This document shows, one piece after another, positions 15,469 through 23,210 of a DNA stretch of 31,031 nucleotides; position 1 is the first letter of the stretch; each line of letters begins with the position of its first letter. The notes beneath the pieces were generated by a model. The model worked only from the letters and a program-made list of their open reading frames with translations, had not been told where the DNA came from and made no database searches. The stretch lies in contig DSAR01000415.1 of NCBI GenBank assembly GCA_011046405.1, forward strand, positions 1 to 31,031, read 5' to 3'. The stretch comes from Chloroflexota bacterium. Lineage in GTDB: Bacteria; Chloroflexota; Anaerolineae; B4-G1. Both the position numbers and the translations under genes were made by a program.

Positions 15469-17967
15469 ATGCTTATGAAAAGAGCAAATAGAAGAATCTT
15501 CATACCCCTGGCAACCCGTTTCTTCGCCATCTTCCTGCTTGGCGCCATCTTGCCGTTGCTTGCCCTGGGGATATTCCAATTCTTCACCAGCTACACAACG
15601 CAGAGAAGCCAGGTGAACGCGATCCAGGATGAGGCTGCCAAAAACGCCGCTAACACCATCGATGCTTATATCCAGCGAATGGAAAGCGACATGACCTTGG
15701 CGTCTAGCGCCCAGTTTATGGCAATCCAAGCATCGCCAGTTGACATCCTGGATAGTTTACTGGCCTACACTTCTGGATATGAAACCCTTATCCTCGTCGA
15801 TAGCCAGGGAAACGAGATGGCCAAGGTGTCACGATTTGAGTTATTCGAAAAAGATAGTCTGGGCAGCCAAGCTGAATCGACCCCGTTCCTCACAGCCAAA
15901 CAGGGGCAGTCCTACATCAGTTCGGTTAGAATCTCTCAATACGGCGAGCCGCTGGTCACGCTGGCTATCCCTACACGAAACTTATATCGCGAAATCGAAG
16001 GCGCGCTCATCGCCGACGTCAATCTCAAGTACATGTGGGACGTCGTCGCCACGATCGATGTCGGTTCTGGTGGCTACGTTTACGTGATCGACGACAACGG
16101 TCAGATCATCGCCCACCGCAATTCCTCCCTGGTGTTACAAAGACAAGACGTACGTGCATTGGAAGGCGTCGCCAGCGCCCTGAGAGGAGATCCAATCGAG
16201 GATACCTACGTCGGGCTATCTGGAGAGAGGGTCATCGCCAGCCAACGGCCGCTGCGCGAGGCCAACTGGTTCGTCATCGTCGAGACACCGACGGCGGAGG
16301 CCCTGGCCCCAGTATACCGAACAGCGATCATCAATGGCATCGGTATCTTGGCTGCCCTCGTCGTGGCCGTACTGCTCGGATGGTACGTCGTGCACAGCAT
16401 CGCCACCCCCCTGAAACGTCTCCAAGAATCAGCCCTGGCTCTTAGCAAAGGGGATCTCTCGCAGGAGATCGACATCGAGAGCAACGACGAGATCGGCGTC
16501 CTGGCCAACGCTTTCCGCCAGATGACCGCCTATCAAAAGGAGATGGCAGCCGCCGCCGATCGACTGGCCAAAGGAGACTTGCAAGTCACGATTCATCCCC
16601 AATCGGAGAAAGACATCCTGGGGAACGCCGTCTCCCGAATGATCGTCGATTTACGTGATCTGGTCAAACGAGTAATCGACAACGCCAACTCGGTGGGGGC
16701 TGCATCGAAACAGCTTTCACTTACGGCCGAGCAAGCAGCCCACGCCACGAACCAGATCGCCAACACCATCCAACAGGTAGCGACGGGCACTGCACAGCAA
16801 ACGCTCAGCATCAGCAACGCCAATCAACTGGTCGAACAGGTCGGTCAATCCATCGACGGTGTCGCCCGGGGCGCCCAGGAACAGGCCATTGGCGTCAATG
16901 CCTCGGTCGAGATCACCAACCACATCGCTTCGGCCGTCCAACAGGTGACCGCCAACGCCCAATCGGGCGCCCAAGGAGCGGCCCAGGCGACACAGGCAGC
17001 CCGCAATGGGGCAGAAATCGTTCGCAAGACGATCGACGGCATGGAGCGCATCAAAGACAGTTCCAGCGCCGTCGCCCAACGAATCCAGGAAATGGGTAGA
17101 CGGTCAGAGCAAATCGGTGTGATCGTGGAAACCATCGACGACATCGCCAGCCAGACCAATCTGCTGGCCCTCAACGCCGCCATCGAGGCCGCCCGCGCCG
17201 GCGAGCACGGCAAGGGCTTCGCCGTCGTCGCCGATGAGGTGCGCAAGCTGGCCGAGAACGCGACCAAATCCACCAAAGAGATCGCCGGATTAATTCGAGA
17301 AGTGCAACGGACCATCGACGAAGCAGTCCGTGCGGTGGACGAGGGCGCAGATGAGGTCGAGGCTGGCATGGCGCAGGCCAACGAGGCCGGGCAGGCCCTC
17401 AACAGCATTCTCGGCGCCGCCGACACGGTCAATCGACAGGTGGAGGAGATCGCCACGGCTGCTCAACGGATCAACGAGGCTGTCATCAATCTGGTGGACG
17501 GTATGGACGGCGTCTCGGCCGTGGTAGAGGAAAATACTGCCGCCACCGAAGAGATGGCTGCCAGCGCCAGCGAGGTCTCGGAAGCGATCGAACATATCGC
17601 CGCGATTTCCGAAGAAAACAGCGCGAGTTCGGAGGAAATGAGCGCCACAGTCGAGGAAGTCAGCGCCCAGGTGGAAGAAGTCACCGCCTCGGCCCAATCT
17701 TTGGCTGTGATGGCTGAAAATCTACAGGCCATGGTCAAGCAATTCCGTATGCCCGGGCAAGCCCCCGATCAGGTGCATCTGGATCAATTGGAGCGCCAAG
17801 ATGAGAAAGAGAAAGAGAAAGAGAAAGAGAAAGACCCTTTCTTGAACAATATCCGGGATGAAATAGATGAACTAAATCTGGATATGGCGCCTTCAGCTGT
17901 AGAAAGACCCCAGGACGCGACCGGTTCTAGTGACGATGGTAAACAGGGGATCGCACCGGACAGATAA
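15469..17967 (+). CDS. Methyl-accepting chemotaxis protein with extracytoplasmic Cache-like sensor
   Basis: This 832-residue chemoreceptor has a first membrane helix at about 16-38 and an extracytoplasmic region of about 240 residues with a double-Cache pattern, including YETLILVDSQGNEMAKVS and GGYVYVIDDNGQIIAHRN. A second helix at about 283-306 follows, then two HAMP-like segments, and a long coiled-coil signalling domain. The kinase-contact tip is QTNLLALNAAIEAARAGEHG, followed by GFAVVADEVRKLAE. There is no C-terminal CheR-tethering pentapeptide; the tail is acidic and contains five Glu-Lys pairs. An ATG at 15475 sits at better spacing from GAGGT than the one at 15469, so the true start may be two codons later. 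No CheA or CheW gene is in the window. The binding-protein gene upstream is a possible partner. Confidence 0.93.
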   Translation: MLMKRANRRIFIPLATRFFAIFLLGAILPLLALGIFQFFTSYTTQRSQVNAIQDEAAKNAANTIDAYIQRMESDMTLASSAQFMAIQASPVDILDSLLAYTSGYETLILVDSQGNEMAKVSRFELFEKDSLGSQAESTPFLTAKQGQSYISSVRISQYGEPLVTLAIPTRNLYREIEGALIADVNLKYMWDVVATIDVGSGGYVYVIDDNGQIIAHRNSSLVLQRQDVRALEGVASALRGDPIEDTYVGLSGERVIASQRPLREANWFVIVETPTAEALAPVYRTAIINGIGILAALVVAVLLGWYVVHSIATPLKRLQESALALSKGDLSQEIDIESNDEIGVLANAFRQMTAYQKEMAAAADRLAKGDLQVTIHPQSEKDILGNAVSRMIVDLRDLVKRVIDNANSVGAASKQLSLTAEQAAHATNQIANTIQQVATGTAQQTLSISNANQLVEQVGQSIDGVARGAQEQAIGVNASVEITNHIASAVQQVTANAQSGAQGAAQATQAARNGAEIVRKTIDGMERIKDSSSAVAQRIQEMGRRSEQIGVIVETIDDIASQTNLLALNAAIEAARAGEHGKGFAVVADEVRKLAENATKSTKEIAGLIREVQRTIDEAVRAVDEGADEVEAGMAQANEAGQALNSILGAADTVNRQVEEIATAAQRINEAVINLVDGMDGVSAVVEENTAATEEMAASASEVSEAIEHIAAISEENSASSEEMSATVEEVSAQVEEVTASAQSLAVMAENLQAMVKQFRMPGQAPDQVHLDQLERQDEKEKEKEKEKDPFLNNIRDEIDELNLDMAPSAVERPQDATGSSDDGKQGIAPDR
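17803..17832 (+). repeat. GAGAAA hexanucleotide repeat, five copies, inside the chemoreceptor gene
   Basis: Five perfect GAGAAA units encode EKEKEKEKEK near the C-terminus. Because the unit is two codons, slippage would change tail length without breaking the frame. It lies after the signalling domain, in a region probably free of fold constraints. Confidence 0.9.
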
Positions 17968-17981
17968 ACGCGAGAATTGAA

Positions 17982-18010
17982 AGGGGCCGGATTCTATCAA
18001 TCCGGCCCCT
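17982..18010. terminator. Bidirectional terminator-like hairpin
   Basis: AGGGGCCGGATT (17982-17993) pairs perfectly with AATCCGGCCCCT (17999-18010) around a CTATC loop. It lies between the stop codons of the convergent chemoreceptor and cold-shock genes. There is no strong T-run on the plus side and only a weak TTCAATTCT on the minus side. Confidence 0.75.
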
Positions 18011-18025
18011 GGATCAAATAGACGA

Positions 18026-18448
18026 TCAATTCCTGGCGCCCATCCGCTCCACCTCGATAGCCTGGGGCCCCTTCGACGTCTGCTCGACGCAATAGGTCAC
18101 CATCGTGTCGTCGGGAAAGTTTGGCGTTTCGCCCGGCGCGATGCCGGTTCGATGGAAAAAGAGTTCCTCGCCATTGGGATGCACGATAAAGCCATAGCCC
18201 TTGTCGTTATCGTACCACTTGACCTTCCCCTCGTGCGGGCCGCGATCCAGTTCTTGAGGTTCCGGTTGCGACGAAGTTTCTCCAGCGGGCGCCGGAGCAC
18301 CCACGCTCCCCGGCTCCTGACAGGAAGGACACAACGGCGGCGGTGTGATCTCCTTGCCTCGTTTAGATAATCGACGCTGGTCCTCAATCCTAAAAACGAA
18401 CTTGTTGCCACACTTGGTACAAATTGCCCACGTATCCTGAAAAGACAT
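18026..18448 (-). CDS. Zinc-ribbon and cold-shock domain fusion protein
   Basis: This 140-residue protein starts with a zinc ribbon: Cys10-x2-Cys13 and Cys40-x2-Cys43 would hold one zinc. A Pro/Ala/Glu-rich linker follows (about 48-72). The C-terminal part (about 73-140) is a cold-shock domain opening GKVKWYDNDKGYGFIV, with the RNP1-like motif KGYGFI and an RNP2-like LFFHRTGI. It likely binds single-stranded RNA or DNA; the zinc ribbon may add a protein or nucleic-acid contact. The gene starts 59 bp after the gyrA stop on the same strand and may be cotranscribed. A GAGGAG site precedes the ATG. Confidence 0.88.
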   Translation of the reverse strand: MSFQDTWAICTKCGNKFVFRIEDQRRLSKRGKEITPPPLCPSCQEPGSVGAPAPAGETSSQPEPQELDRGPHEGKVKWYDNDKGYGFIVHPNGEELFFHRTGIAPGETPNFPDDTMVTYCVEQTSKGPQAIEVERMGARN

Positions 18449-18480
18449 GCTTATTCTCCTCTTTGCCGCTCATACACGGT

Positions 18481-18510
18481 ATGCTTGTTGATGCTTATTG
18501 ATGCTTGCTA
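18481..18510. repeat. Three tandem 10-bp units between gyrA and the cold-shock gene
   Basis: The units ATGCTTGTTG, ATGCTTATTG and ATGCTTGCTA are repeated head to tail with a 10-bp period. The last bases overlap the gyrA stop codon. On the coding strand this lies in the leader of the cold-shock gene. A protein-binding or RNA role is possible but not shown. Confidence 0.75.
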
Positions 18511-20961
18511 ATCATCCACTTCTTCTACTTCGATCGCCGATGGTGGAGCGAAGGCGTCCACCACCCGATCTCCATCTCTTAGCGCGATCACCTCATCCCC
18601 TTGCGTAGCCCGCCCCATCCGGGGGGCCGATTGTGCTCGAATTGTCTTAGCTGCTCCTTTCTCCGTCGTCAACACCACCACGTCACGCGACTGGACGACA
18701 CAGGCCCCAGCGAGACGAACGCCCGCTTCAGCAAATCGAGCCGTGATGACGCCCTGACCGTATCTCCCCTGGGTGGGATACTCCGCCAGAGACGTGCGCT
18801 TGGCCATCCCATCACTCGCCACGGTGAACAAATCGGAACGGGATTGCACGATGAGCATCGCAACCACACAATCCCCGTCACCATCCAGCTTGATCCCCTT
18901 GACGCCCCCGGCCGTCAATCCCATCGCGCGAACCTCTTCCTCTTTGAAGCGAATCGCTCGACCGGCCGCCGAGACCAGCACAATCTCATCCTCCCCGGTC
19001 GTCAGCGCCACCCAGTCCAGTGTGTCGTCGTCATCGACGCTCATCACAACGAAAGACTCGGCGCTCACGCCAGGCAGATCCTCCAGCGCGATGCGCTTGA
19101 CGATGCCCTGTCGCGTGGCGAGGAGGAGAAAACCCTCAGTGACCGATGACGGCAGCGCCAGTGCGGCACGAACCTGCGTGCGGCGCGACAAGGAGGTCAG
19201 GTCGGCATAGTGAGCGCCGGCGCCCTCCCACGCCTCTCCCTCCGGCAACTGGTGCACCGGACAAGCCGCCGCTTGACCGTCAGCCGTAACCAGGTAAAGG
19301 GCGTCACGCGTAGAGGCCCCCATGACGATGATGGGCGGATCCTCCGGGCGAGACAACACGCGCGGCGCCTTGCCCTCATCCAGGACGTAGCCCACGCGCC
19401 CACCCCGGCTCAAGCCTACCCAAACCGCGGCCTCAGGAATCAGATCTTCGGCCGTCAGTTGATCCCGGGCCACGTCGGCCACCTGGGTACGTCGCGGGTC
19501 GGCGTACTTTTCCTTGACATCCAACAATTCCTGGCGTATCACGTCTCGAATCTTCTTGGGACTGCGCAACAATCCCTCCAGGTGTTTAATCAGGTCTTTC
19601 TTCTCTTTGTATTCGTCCTTGATCTTCCGCTGCTCGATGGCGGCCAGTCGCCTGAGGGGCATATCGAGGATCGCCTGGGCCTGGGTTTTGCTCAACTTGA
19701 ACTTGCGACACAGATTGCGACGCGCCGTATCGGTACGCTGCGAGCGCCGGATGGTGTCGATCACCTCGTCCAGGTTATCGAGCGCTACCAGCAGTCCCTC
19801 GAGAATGTGCGCCCGTTCCTTGGCCCGGGCCAGATCGTATTGGCTGCGCCGGGTCACGATGACCTGCCGGTGATCCAGGTAGGTCAGCAATGCTTTCTTG
19901 AGCGACAAGCGGCGTGGCTCGCCATCGATCAAGGCCAACATAATCAGGCTGAATGTGTTCTCCATCTGGGTGCGCTTGAACAGTGTCGCCAGCACATCGC
20001 CGGGATCGACGGTGCGCGTCAACTCGATCACCAGACGCATCCCATGGCGATCCGATTCGTCGCGCAAATCGGTGATGCCCTCGATATCGCCATCGTGCAC
20101 CAGCTTGGCGATCCGCTCAATGAGCGTCGCCTTATTGACCTGGTAAGGTAGTTCGGTGACGACGAGCCGGTGACGAGAACGACTCATCTCCTCCACGTGA
20201 ACCAGGGCGCGCACGGTGATCTTCCCCCGTCCCTGGCCATAGGATTCGAGGAGTACGTTCTTCCCCCCCACCTCTCGCTGCCGGTAAATCACCCCACCGG
20301 TCGGGAAATCAGGCCCATGGATAAACTGCATCAGATCTTCAACCCCGATGTCATCCTGCTTATCCCAATTATCGAGGATGTGCACCAACGCATGACACAC
20401 CTCCCCCAAGTTGTGAGGAGGAACCGAGGTAGACATCCCGACGGCGATGCCCGATGCGCCATTGACCAACAGGTTTGGGATCGAGGAAGGCAAGACGGAT
20501 GGCTCATAGAGCGTATCGTCGAAATTGGGTACGAAATCGACGGTGTCTTTTTCCAGATCGGAGAGCAACTCGGTAGCGATGGCATCCAGACGCGCCTCGG
20601 TATAGCGCATCGCGGCCGGGCTATCGCCATCGATCGAACCGAAGTTGCCCTGCCCATCGACCAACGGATTCCTGAGGCTAAAATCCTGCGCCATCCGCGC
20701 CATCGCGTCGTAGACGGCCGAATCGCCGTGCGGGTGATACTTACCCAGCACCTCACCGACGATGCGGGCCGACTTCTTATAGGCTGTATCGGGACGCAAC
20801 CCCAGTTCGTGCATCGCGTAGAGAATGCGACGCTGAACCGGTTTGAGCCCATCGCGAGCGTCGGGCAATGCCCGCGAGACGATGACGCTCATCGCGTAAT
20901 CCAGATAGGCCCCACGCATTTCTTTATTGATGTCCACTTGCTGGACAGTGCCAATTTCCAT
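18508..20961 (-). CDS. gyrA: DNA gyrase subunit A-type topoisomerase subunit
   Basis: This 817-residue type IIA topoisomerase subunit cuts and rejoins DNA together with a GyrB/ParE partner not in this window. The catalytic tyrosine is Tyr120 in AAMRYTEARL. The quinolone-determining positions are Ser81 and Asp85 in HPHGDSAVYDAM, the sensitive type. The C-terminal beta-pinwheel (from about 510) contains repeat blades such as AIRFKEEEVRAMG and AKRTSLAEYPTQGRYGQGV. In the first blade, after LSRGGRVGYV, where E. coli GyrA has QRRGGKG, I see only KAPRVLSRPEDPP, so the GyrA box is absent. It may therefore act as gyrase in a modified way or as the topoisomerase IV subunit. AGGAG precedes the ATG. Confidence 0.93.
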   Translation of the reverse strand: MEIGTVQQVDINKEMRGAYLDYAMSVIVSRALPDARDGLKPVQRRILYAMHELGLRPDTAYKKSARIVGEVLGKYHPHGDSAVYDAMARMAQDFSLRNPLVDGQGNFGSIDGDSPAAMRYTEARLDAIATELLSDLEKDTVDFVPNFDDTLYEPSVLPSSIPNLLVNGASGIAVGMSTSVPPHNLGEVCHALVHILDNWDKQDDIGVEDLMQFIHGPDFPTGGVIYRQREVGGKNVLLESYGQGRGKITVRALVHVEEMSRSRHRLVVTELPYQVNKATLIERIAKLVHDGDIEGITDLRDESDRHGMRLVIELTRTVDPGDVLATLFKRTQMENTFSLIMLALIDGEPRRLSLKKALLTYLDHRQVIVTRRSQYDLARAKERAHILEGLLVALDNLDEVIDTIRRSQRTDTARRNLCRKFKLSKTQAQAILDMPLRRLAAIEQRKIKDEYKEKKDLIKHLEGLLRSPKKIRDVIRQELLDVKEKYADPRRTQVADVARDQLTAEDLIPEAAVWVGLSRGGRVGYVLDEGKAPRVLSRPEDPPIIVMGASTRDALYLVTADGQAAACPVHQLPEGEAWEGAGAHYADLTSLSRRTQVRAALALPSSVTEGFLLLATRQGIVKRIALEDLPGVSAESFVVMSVDDDDTLDWVALTTGEDEIVLVSAAGRAIRFKEEEVRAMGLTAGGVKGIKLDGDGDCVVAMLIVQSRSDLFTVASDGMAKRTSLAEYPTQGRYGQGVITARFAEAGVRLAGACVVQSRDVVVLTTEKGAAKTIRAQSAPRMGRATQGDEVIALRDGDRVVDAFAPPSAIEVEEVDD

Positions 20962-21052
20962 AAACCACTCCTGTACTATTTAACCTGTGAACTTAATGCC
21001 CGTCTAGCAAAAATTCGCCTGATCGTGATGCACGCCCCCTCAAGTACAAGAA

Positions 21053-21187
21053 CTCTATCGGTTAGGCCCTAACCTGGCAGAACCAGAAACCAAAAAGAAC
21101 GTCGACGGCAAAGTCTTGCTCGCTGTGCAAACATCCTATCGGTTAGGCCCTATTACTATACGTGAAGGGAGCGATTCTGTCAATTGA
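21053..21187 (+). pseudogene. Gene-start remnant resembling the GH31 N-terminus
   Basis: One frame reads YRLGPNLAEPETKKNVDGK and continues with VLLAVQTSYRLGPITIRE to a stop at 21185. This parallels residues 9-37 of the GH31 protein at 158 (NLDEPEPIKTTNGK, then SLFNTQTLHRLGLDY). The DNA similarity is clear too, for example around CGGTTAGGCC. There is no in-frame start codon after the upstream stop at 21026, and the homology ends after about 40 codons, so it is a fragment. The motif CTATCGGTTAGGCCCTA occurs twice, at 21055 and 21136, exactly 81 bp (27 codons) apart, suggesting an internal duplication. It could derive from a lost paralogue or a segmental copy. Confidence 0.6.
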
Positions 21188-21271
21188 GCGCCAAGCACTT
21201 CTCCCGCACGTCTGCTTGGCTTTTTCGTTTTCCCGATCTCGCGACAGATTGACTAGCCGGGCACATTCGAC

Positions 21272-21359
21272 TATACTGCTCAGGCCAGCCCCTTGCTGCG
21301 ATGGAAAGTGGGGGGCCCCCGCCCATCCGCTGCAAACGAGCGCTAGGCTGAGCAGTTAC
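21272..21359. mobile_element. Collapsed copy of the palindromic MITE-like element, copy C
   Basis: The right part GCCCATCCGCTGCAAACG and the terminal CTGAGCAGTTAC match copies A and B. The left end ACTGCTCAGGCCAGCCCCTT also matches after a decayed tip. The long palindrome is reduced to GGGGGGCCCCC, as if the inner parts of both arms had been deleted between the outer G and C runs. The flanking 8-mers do not match, so this is an old or rearranged copy. It ends 33 bp before the downstream start codon. Confidence 0.8.
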
Positions 21360-21392
21360 ATCTTTAGTAGAATCTAACGAGAGGTGGTGTAT

Positions 21393-22517
21393 ATGGAACA
21401 ACGAAAATTGGGCCGGACCGGCCTCGACGTGGGCGTCGTCGGGCTGGGGACCGAATACCTGAACGGGCAGCCGCGTGATACAGTCGTGGCGACGGTGCGC
21501 GAGGCGATCGACCGGGGCGTGAACTATTTCGACCTGGTCTTCTCGTTCCCCGAGTACCTGGATAACCTGGCCGTGGCGCTGGAGGGGCGGCGGGAGCGCG
21601 TGATCCTGACCGGTCACCTGGGGTCCACCGAGAAGGACGGCCAGTACCACAAGTCACGAAGTGTGAAGCAGAGCGAAACCTATTTCCTGGACCTGCTGGA
21701 CCGGCTGGGCACCGATTACGTGGACGTCCTCTTCTTGCACAACTGCAACACGGAGCGGGATTACGAGACGCTGGTCAAGCCGAACGGCATCCGCGACCTG
21801 GCGCTGCGCCTGCAGGCGGAGGGCCGGGCGCGCTTCATCGGTTTCAGCGGTCACTCGGTGCCGGTGGCGCTGCAGGCCGTCGAGAGCGGCCACGTGGACG
21901 TGGTGATGTTCGCCGTCAACCTGGCGGCCAACGCGGCGCCGGGCAAGCGGGCGCTGCACCAGGCCTGCGTCGCCCACGGCGTGGGCATCGTGGCGATGAA
22001 GCCCTTCGCCGGGGGCAAACTGTTAGACCAACAACGGACGATCCAGGTGGCCAAGTACCAGACCGGCGGCGAGGCGCTGAAACTCCGGACCTCCGACGCT
22101 GAACCGAACACGCCGGTGCGTTGTATCTCTTACGCGCTCTCCCAGGTCGGTGTCTGCACCATGGTGCCGGGCTGCCGGGACGTGGATGAGTTGCGGGCGG
22201 CGCTGGCCTACGTGGAGGCCGGGGAGGAAACGCGCGATTTCTCCCCGCTCCTGGCCCAGTTCGAGCGGTACGTGGAGGGAGAATGCGTGTATTGCAACCA
22301 CTGCCTGCCCTGCCCGGTGCACATCGACGTGGGGCAGGTGAACCACCTGCTCGACGCCGCCGGAGAGGCGGTCTCACCCGATCTACAGGCGGCTTACGAC
22401 GCGCTGCCCGTCCGGGCCTCTGAATGCACCGCGTGTGGCGCGTGCGTCGAACGGTGTCCCTTTGGCGTGGACGTGCTCGCGCGGATAGAACAGGCCGTGG
22501 CGGTGTTCGAAGCATGA
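21393..22517 (+). CDS. Aldo/keto reductase-like protein with C-terminal 4Fe-4S domain
   Basis: This 374-residue protein has an N-terminal aldo/keto-reductase barrel (about 1-270): RKLGRTGLDVGVVGLGTEYL, then GVNYFDLVFSFPEY, VDVLFLHNCN and GIVAMKPFAGGKLL. A C-terminal ferredoxin-like part follows with CVYCNHCLPCPVHI and CTACGACVERCPFGVDV, enough cysteines for two 4Fe-4S clusters. The usual catalytic lysine strand (TK) reads LTGHLGST here, so the normal tetrad looks altered. The protein may use the clusters for electron transfer in an unknown redox reaction. An ATG at 21393 with GAGAGG 8 bases upstream is preferred to the GTG at 21384. The stop overlaps the next start in ATGA. Confidence 0.87.
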   Translation: MEQRKLGRTGLDVGVVGLGTEYLNGQPRDTVVATVREAIDRGVNYFDLVFSFPEYLDNLAVALEGRRERVILTGHLGSTEKDGQYHKSRSVKQSETYFLDLLDRLGTDYVDVLFLHNCNTERDYETLVKPNGIRDLALRLQAEGRARFIGFSGHSVPVALQAVESGHVDVVMFAVNLAANAAPGKRALHQACVAHGVGIVAMKPFAGGKLLDQQRTIQVAKYQTGGEALKLRTSDAEPNTPVRCISYALSQVGVCTMVPGCRDVDELRAALAYVEAGEETRDFSPLLAQFERYVEGECVYCNHCLPCPVHIDVGQVNHLLDAAGEAVSPDLQAAYDALPVRASECTACGACVERCPFGVDVLARIEQAVAVFEA

Positions 22518-22894
22518 GGGATGACGTAACTCTCGAAGCAATACGCTTCATCGGCCAGCCGGTAACGGTCGCTTTCGACCGGCCGCCGGCGTACGAGAAG
22601 AAGCCGGGCTGTCCGGACCGCTTCGACTGGCGGGGAGAGACCTACCACGTGCACGAGTTGCTGGGCGAGTGGCACAATTACGAGCGGCGCGGGCGCATGG
22701 CCAACAACATGCGGCCCTCTCACGCCGTCCGGGCATCGCGCACCGGTTCCTGGGGCGTTGGACGTTACTATTTCCGCGTGCGGACCGATACCGGGCGCAT
22801 CTTCGAACTGTATTACGACCGCGCATCCACGAGCGTGGACGATCGGAAAGGGGCCTGGTGTCTTTACCGGGAACTGTCCTCCTCGCAGGATTGA
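22514..22894 (+). CDS. DUF6504 family protein
   Basis: This 126-residue protein resembles the DUF6504 family: a short region FIGQPVTVAFDRPPAYEKKP, then DRFDWRGETYHVHELLGEWHN, then GRYYFRVRTDTGRIFELYYDR, and WCLYREL near the end. Relatives are small, beta-rich and of unknown function. The ATG overlaps the stop of the iron-sulfur reductase-like gene, which suggests translational coupling and perhaps a functional link. It has no signal peptide or membrane segment. Confidence 0.7.
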   Translation: MRDDVTLEAIRFIGQPVTVAFDRPPAYEKKPGCPDRFDWRGETYHVHELLGEWHNYERRGRMANNMRPSHAVRASRTGSWGVGRYYFRVRTDTGRIFELYYDRASTSVDDRKGAWCLYRELSSSQD

Positions 22895-23210
22895 GGTATA
22901 ATACTCCGGTGTTTTTCATCCCAGTAGAGCAAGAATTGAACTATGGGATACAGATTGCACAGATTTTTTCCATCGAGTGCCAAGTAAGGCCTGCTTGATG
23001 GCCTCAATCTGTGTGAATCTATGTGAATCTGTGAAAATCTGTGTCCAATGTTCCCCCGGCCTGAACGGACAAGGGCTGTAGGGCAGATTGCCAACCCGCT
23101 TTACACTGTTGTGAAGTGCTTAACTAAACCGTATTGAGGCTAACCCGGATGAAATACATCCCCATAATTTCTTGTGCGGTTTCTCGTGTAGGACGTCAGG
23201 AGTTTTCATT
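22895..23210. other. Intergenic region with AATCTGTG repeats before the ABC exporter
   Basis: Near its start is TATAAT (22897-22902) without a good -35. Copies of the AATCTGTG repeat fill the middle in both orientations. The end carries AGGAG eight bases before the TTG start at 23211. I see no gene; a promoter for the exporter probably lies here but cannot be fixed. Confidence 0.55.
22950..23045. repeat. Inverted cluster of AATCTGTG repeats with four tandem 10-bp units
   Basis: AATCTGTGTG, AATCTATGTG, AATCTGTGAA and AATCTGTGTC lie head to tail at 23006-23045. The reverse orientation, ACAGATTGCACAGATT, is at 22950-22965, so the two can pair across about 40 bp. A small hairpin AGGCC/GGCCT lies between them. 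The same motif family occurs at 15335-15364. Confidence 0.75.

Larger units (their letters stand above)
20962..21392. other. Intergenic region between gyrA and the aldo/keto-reductase-like gene
   Basis: This 431-bp gap separates divergent genes. Next to gyrA is its leader with the ribosome site. Then comes the remnant at 21053-21187 that resembles the start of the GH31 gene. The collapsed mobile element at 21272-21359 follows. The last 33 bp carry GAGAGG for the downstream gene. No clear promoter could be assigned for either gene. Confidence 0.6.

Noticed and set aside
22897..22902. TATAAT after the DUF6504 stop as the ABC exporter promoter
   Set aside because: There is no reasonable -35 box and it lies more than 300 bp from the gene, beyond a repeat cluster.
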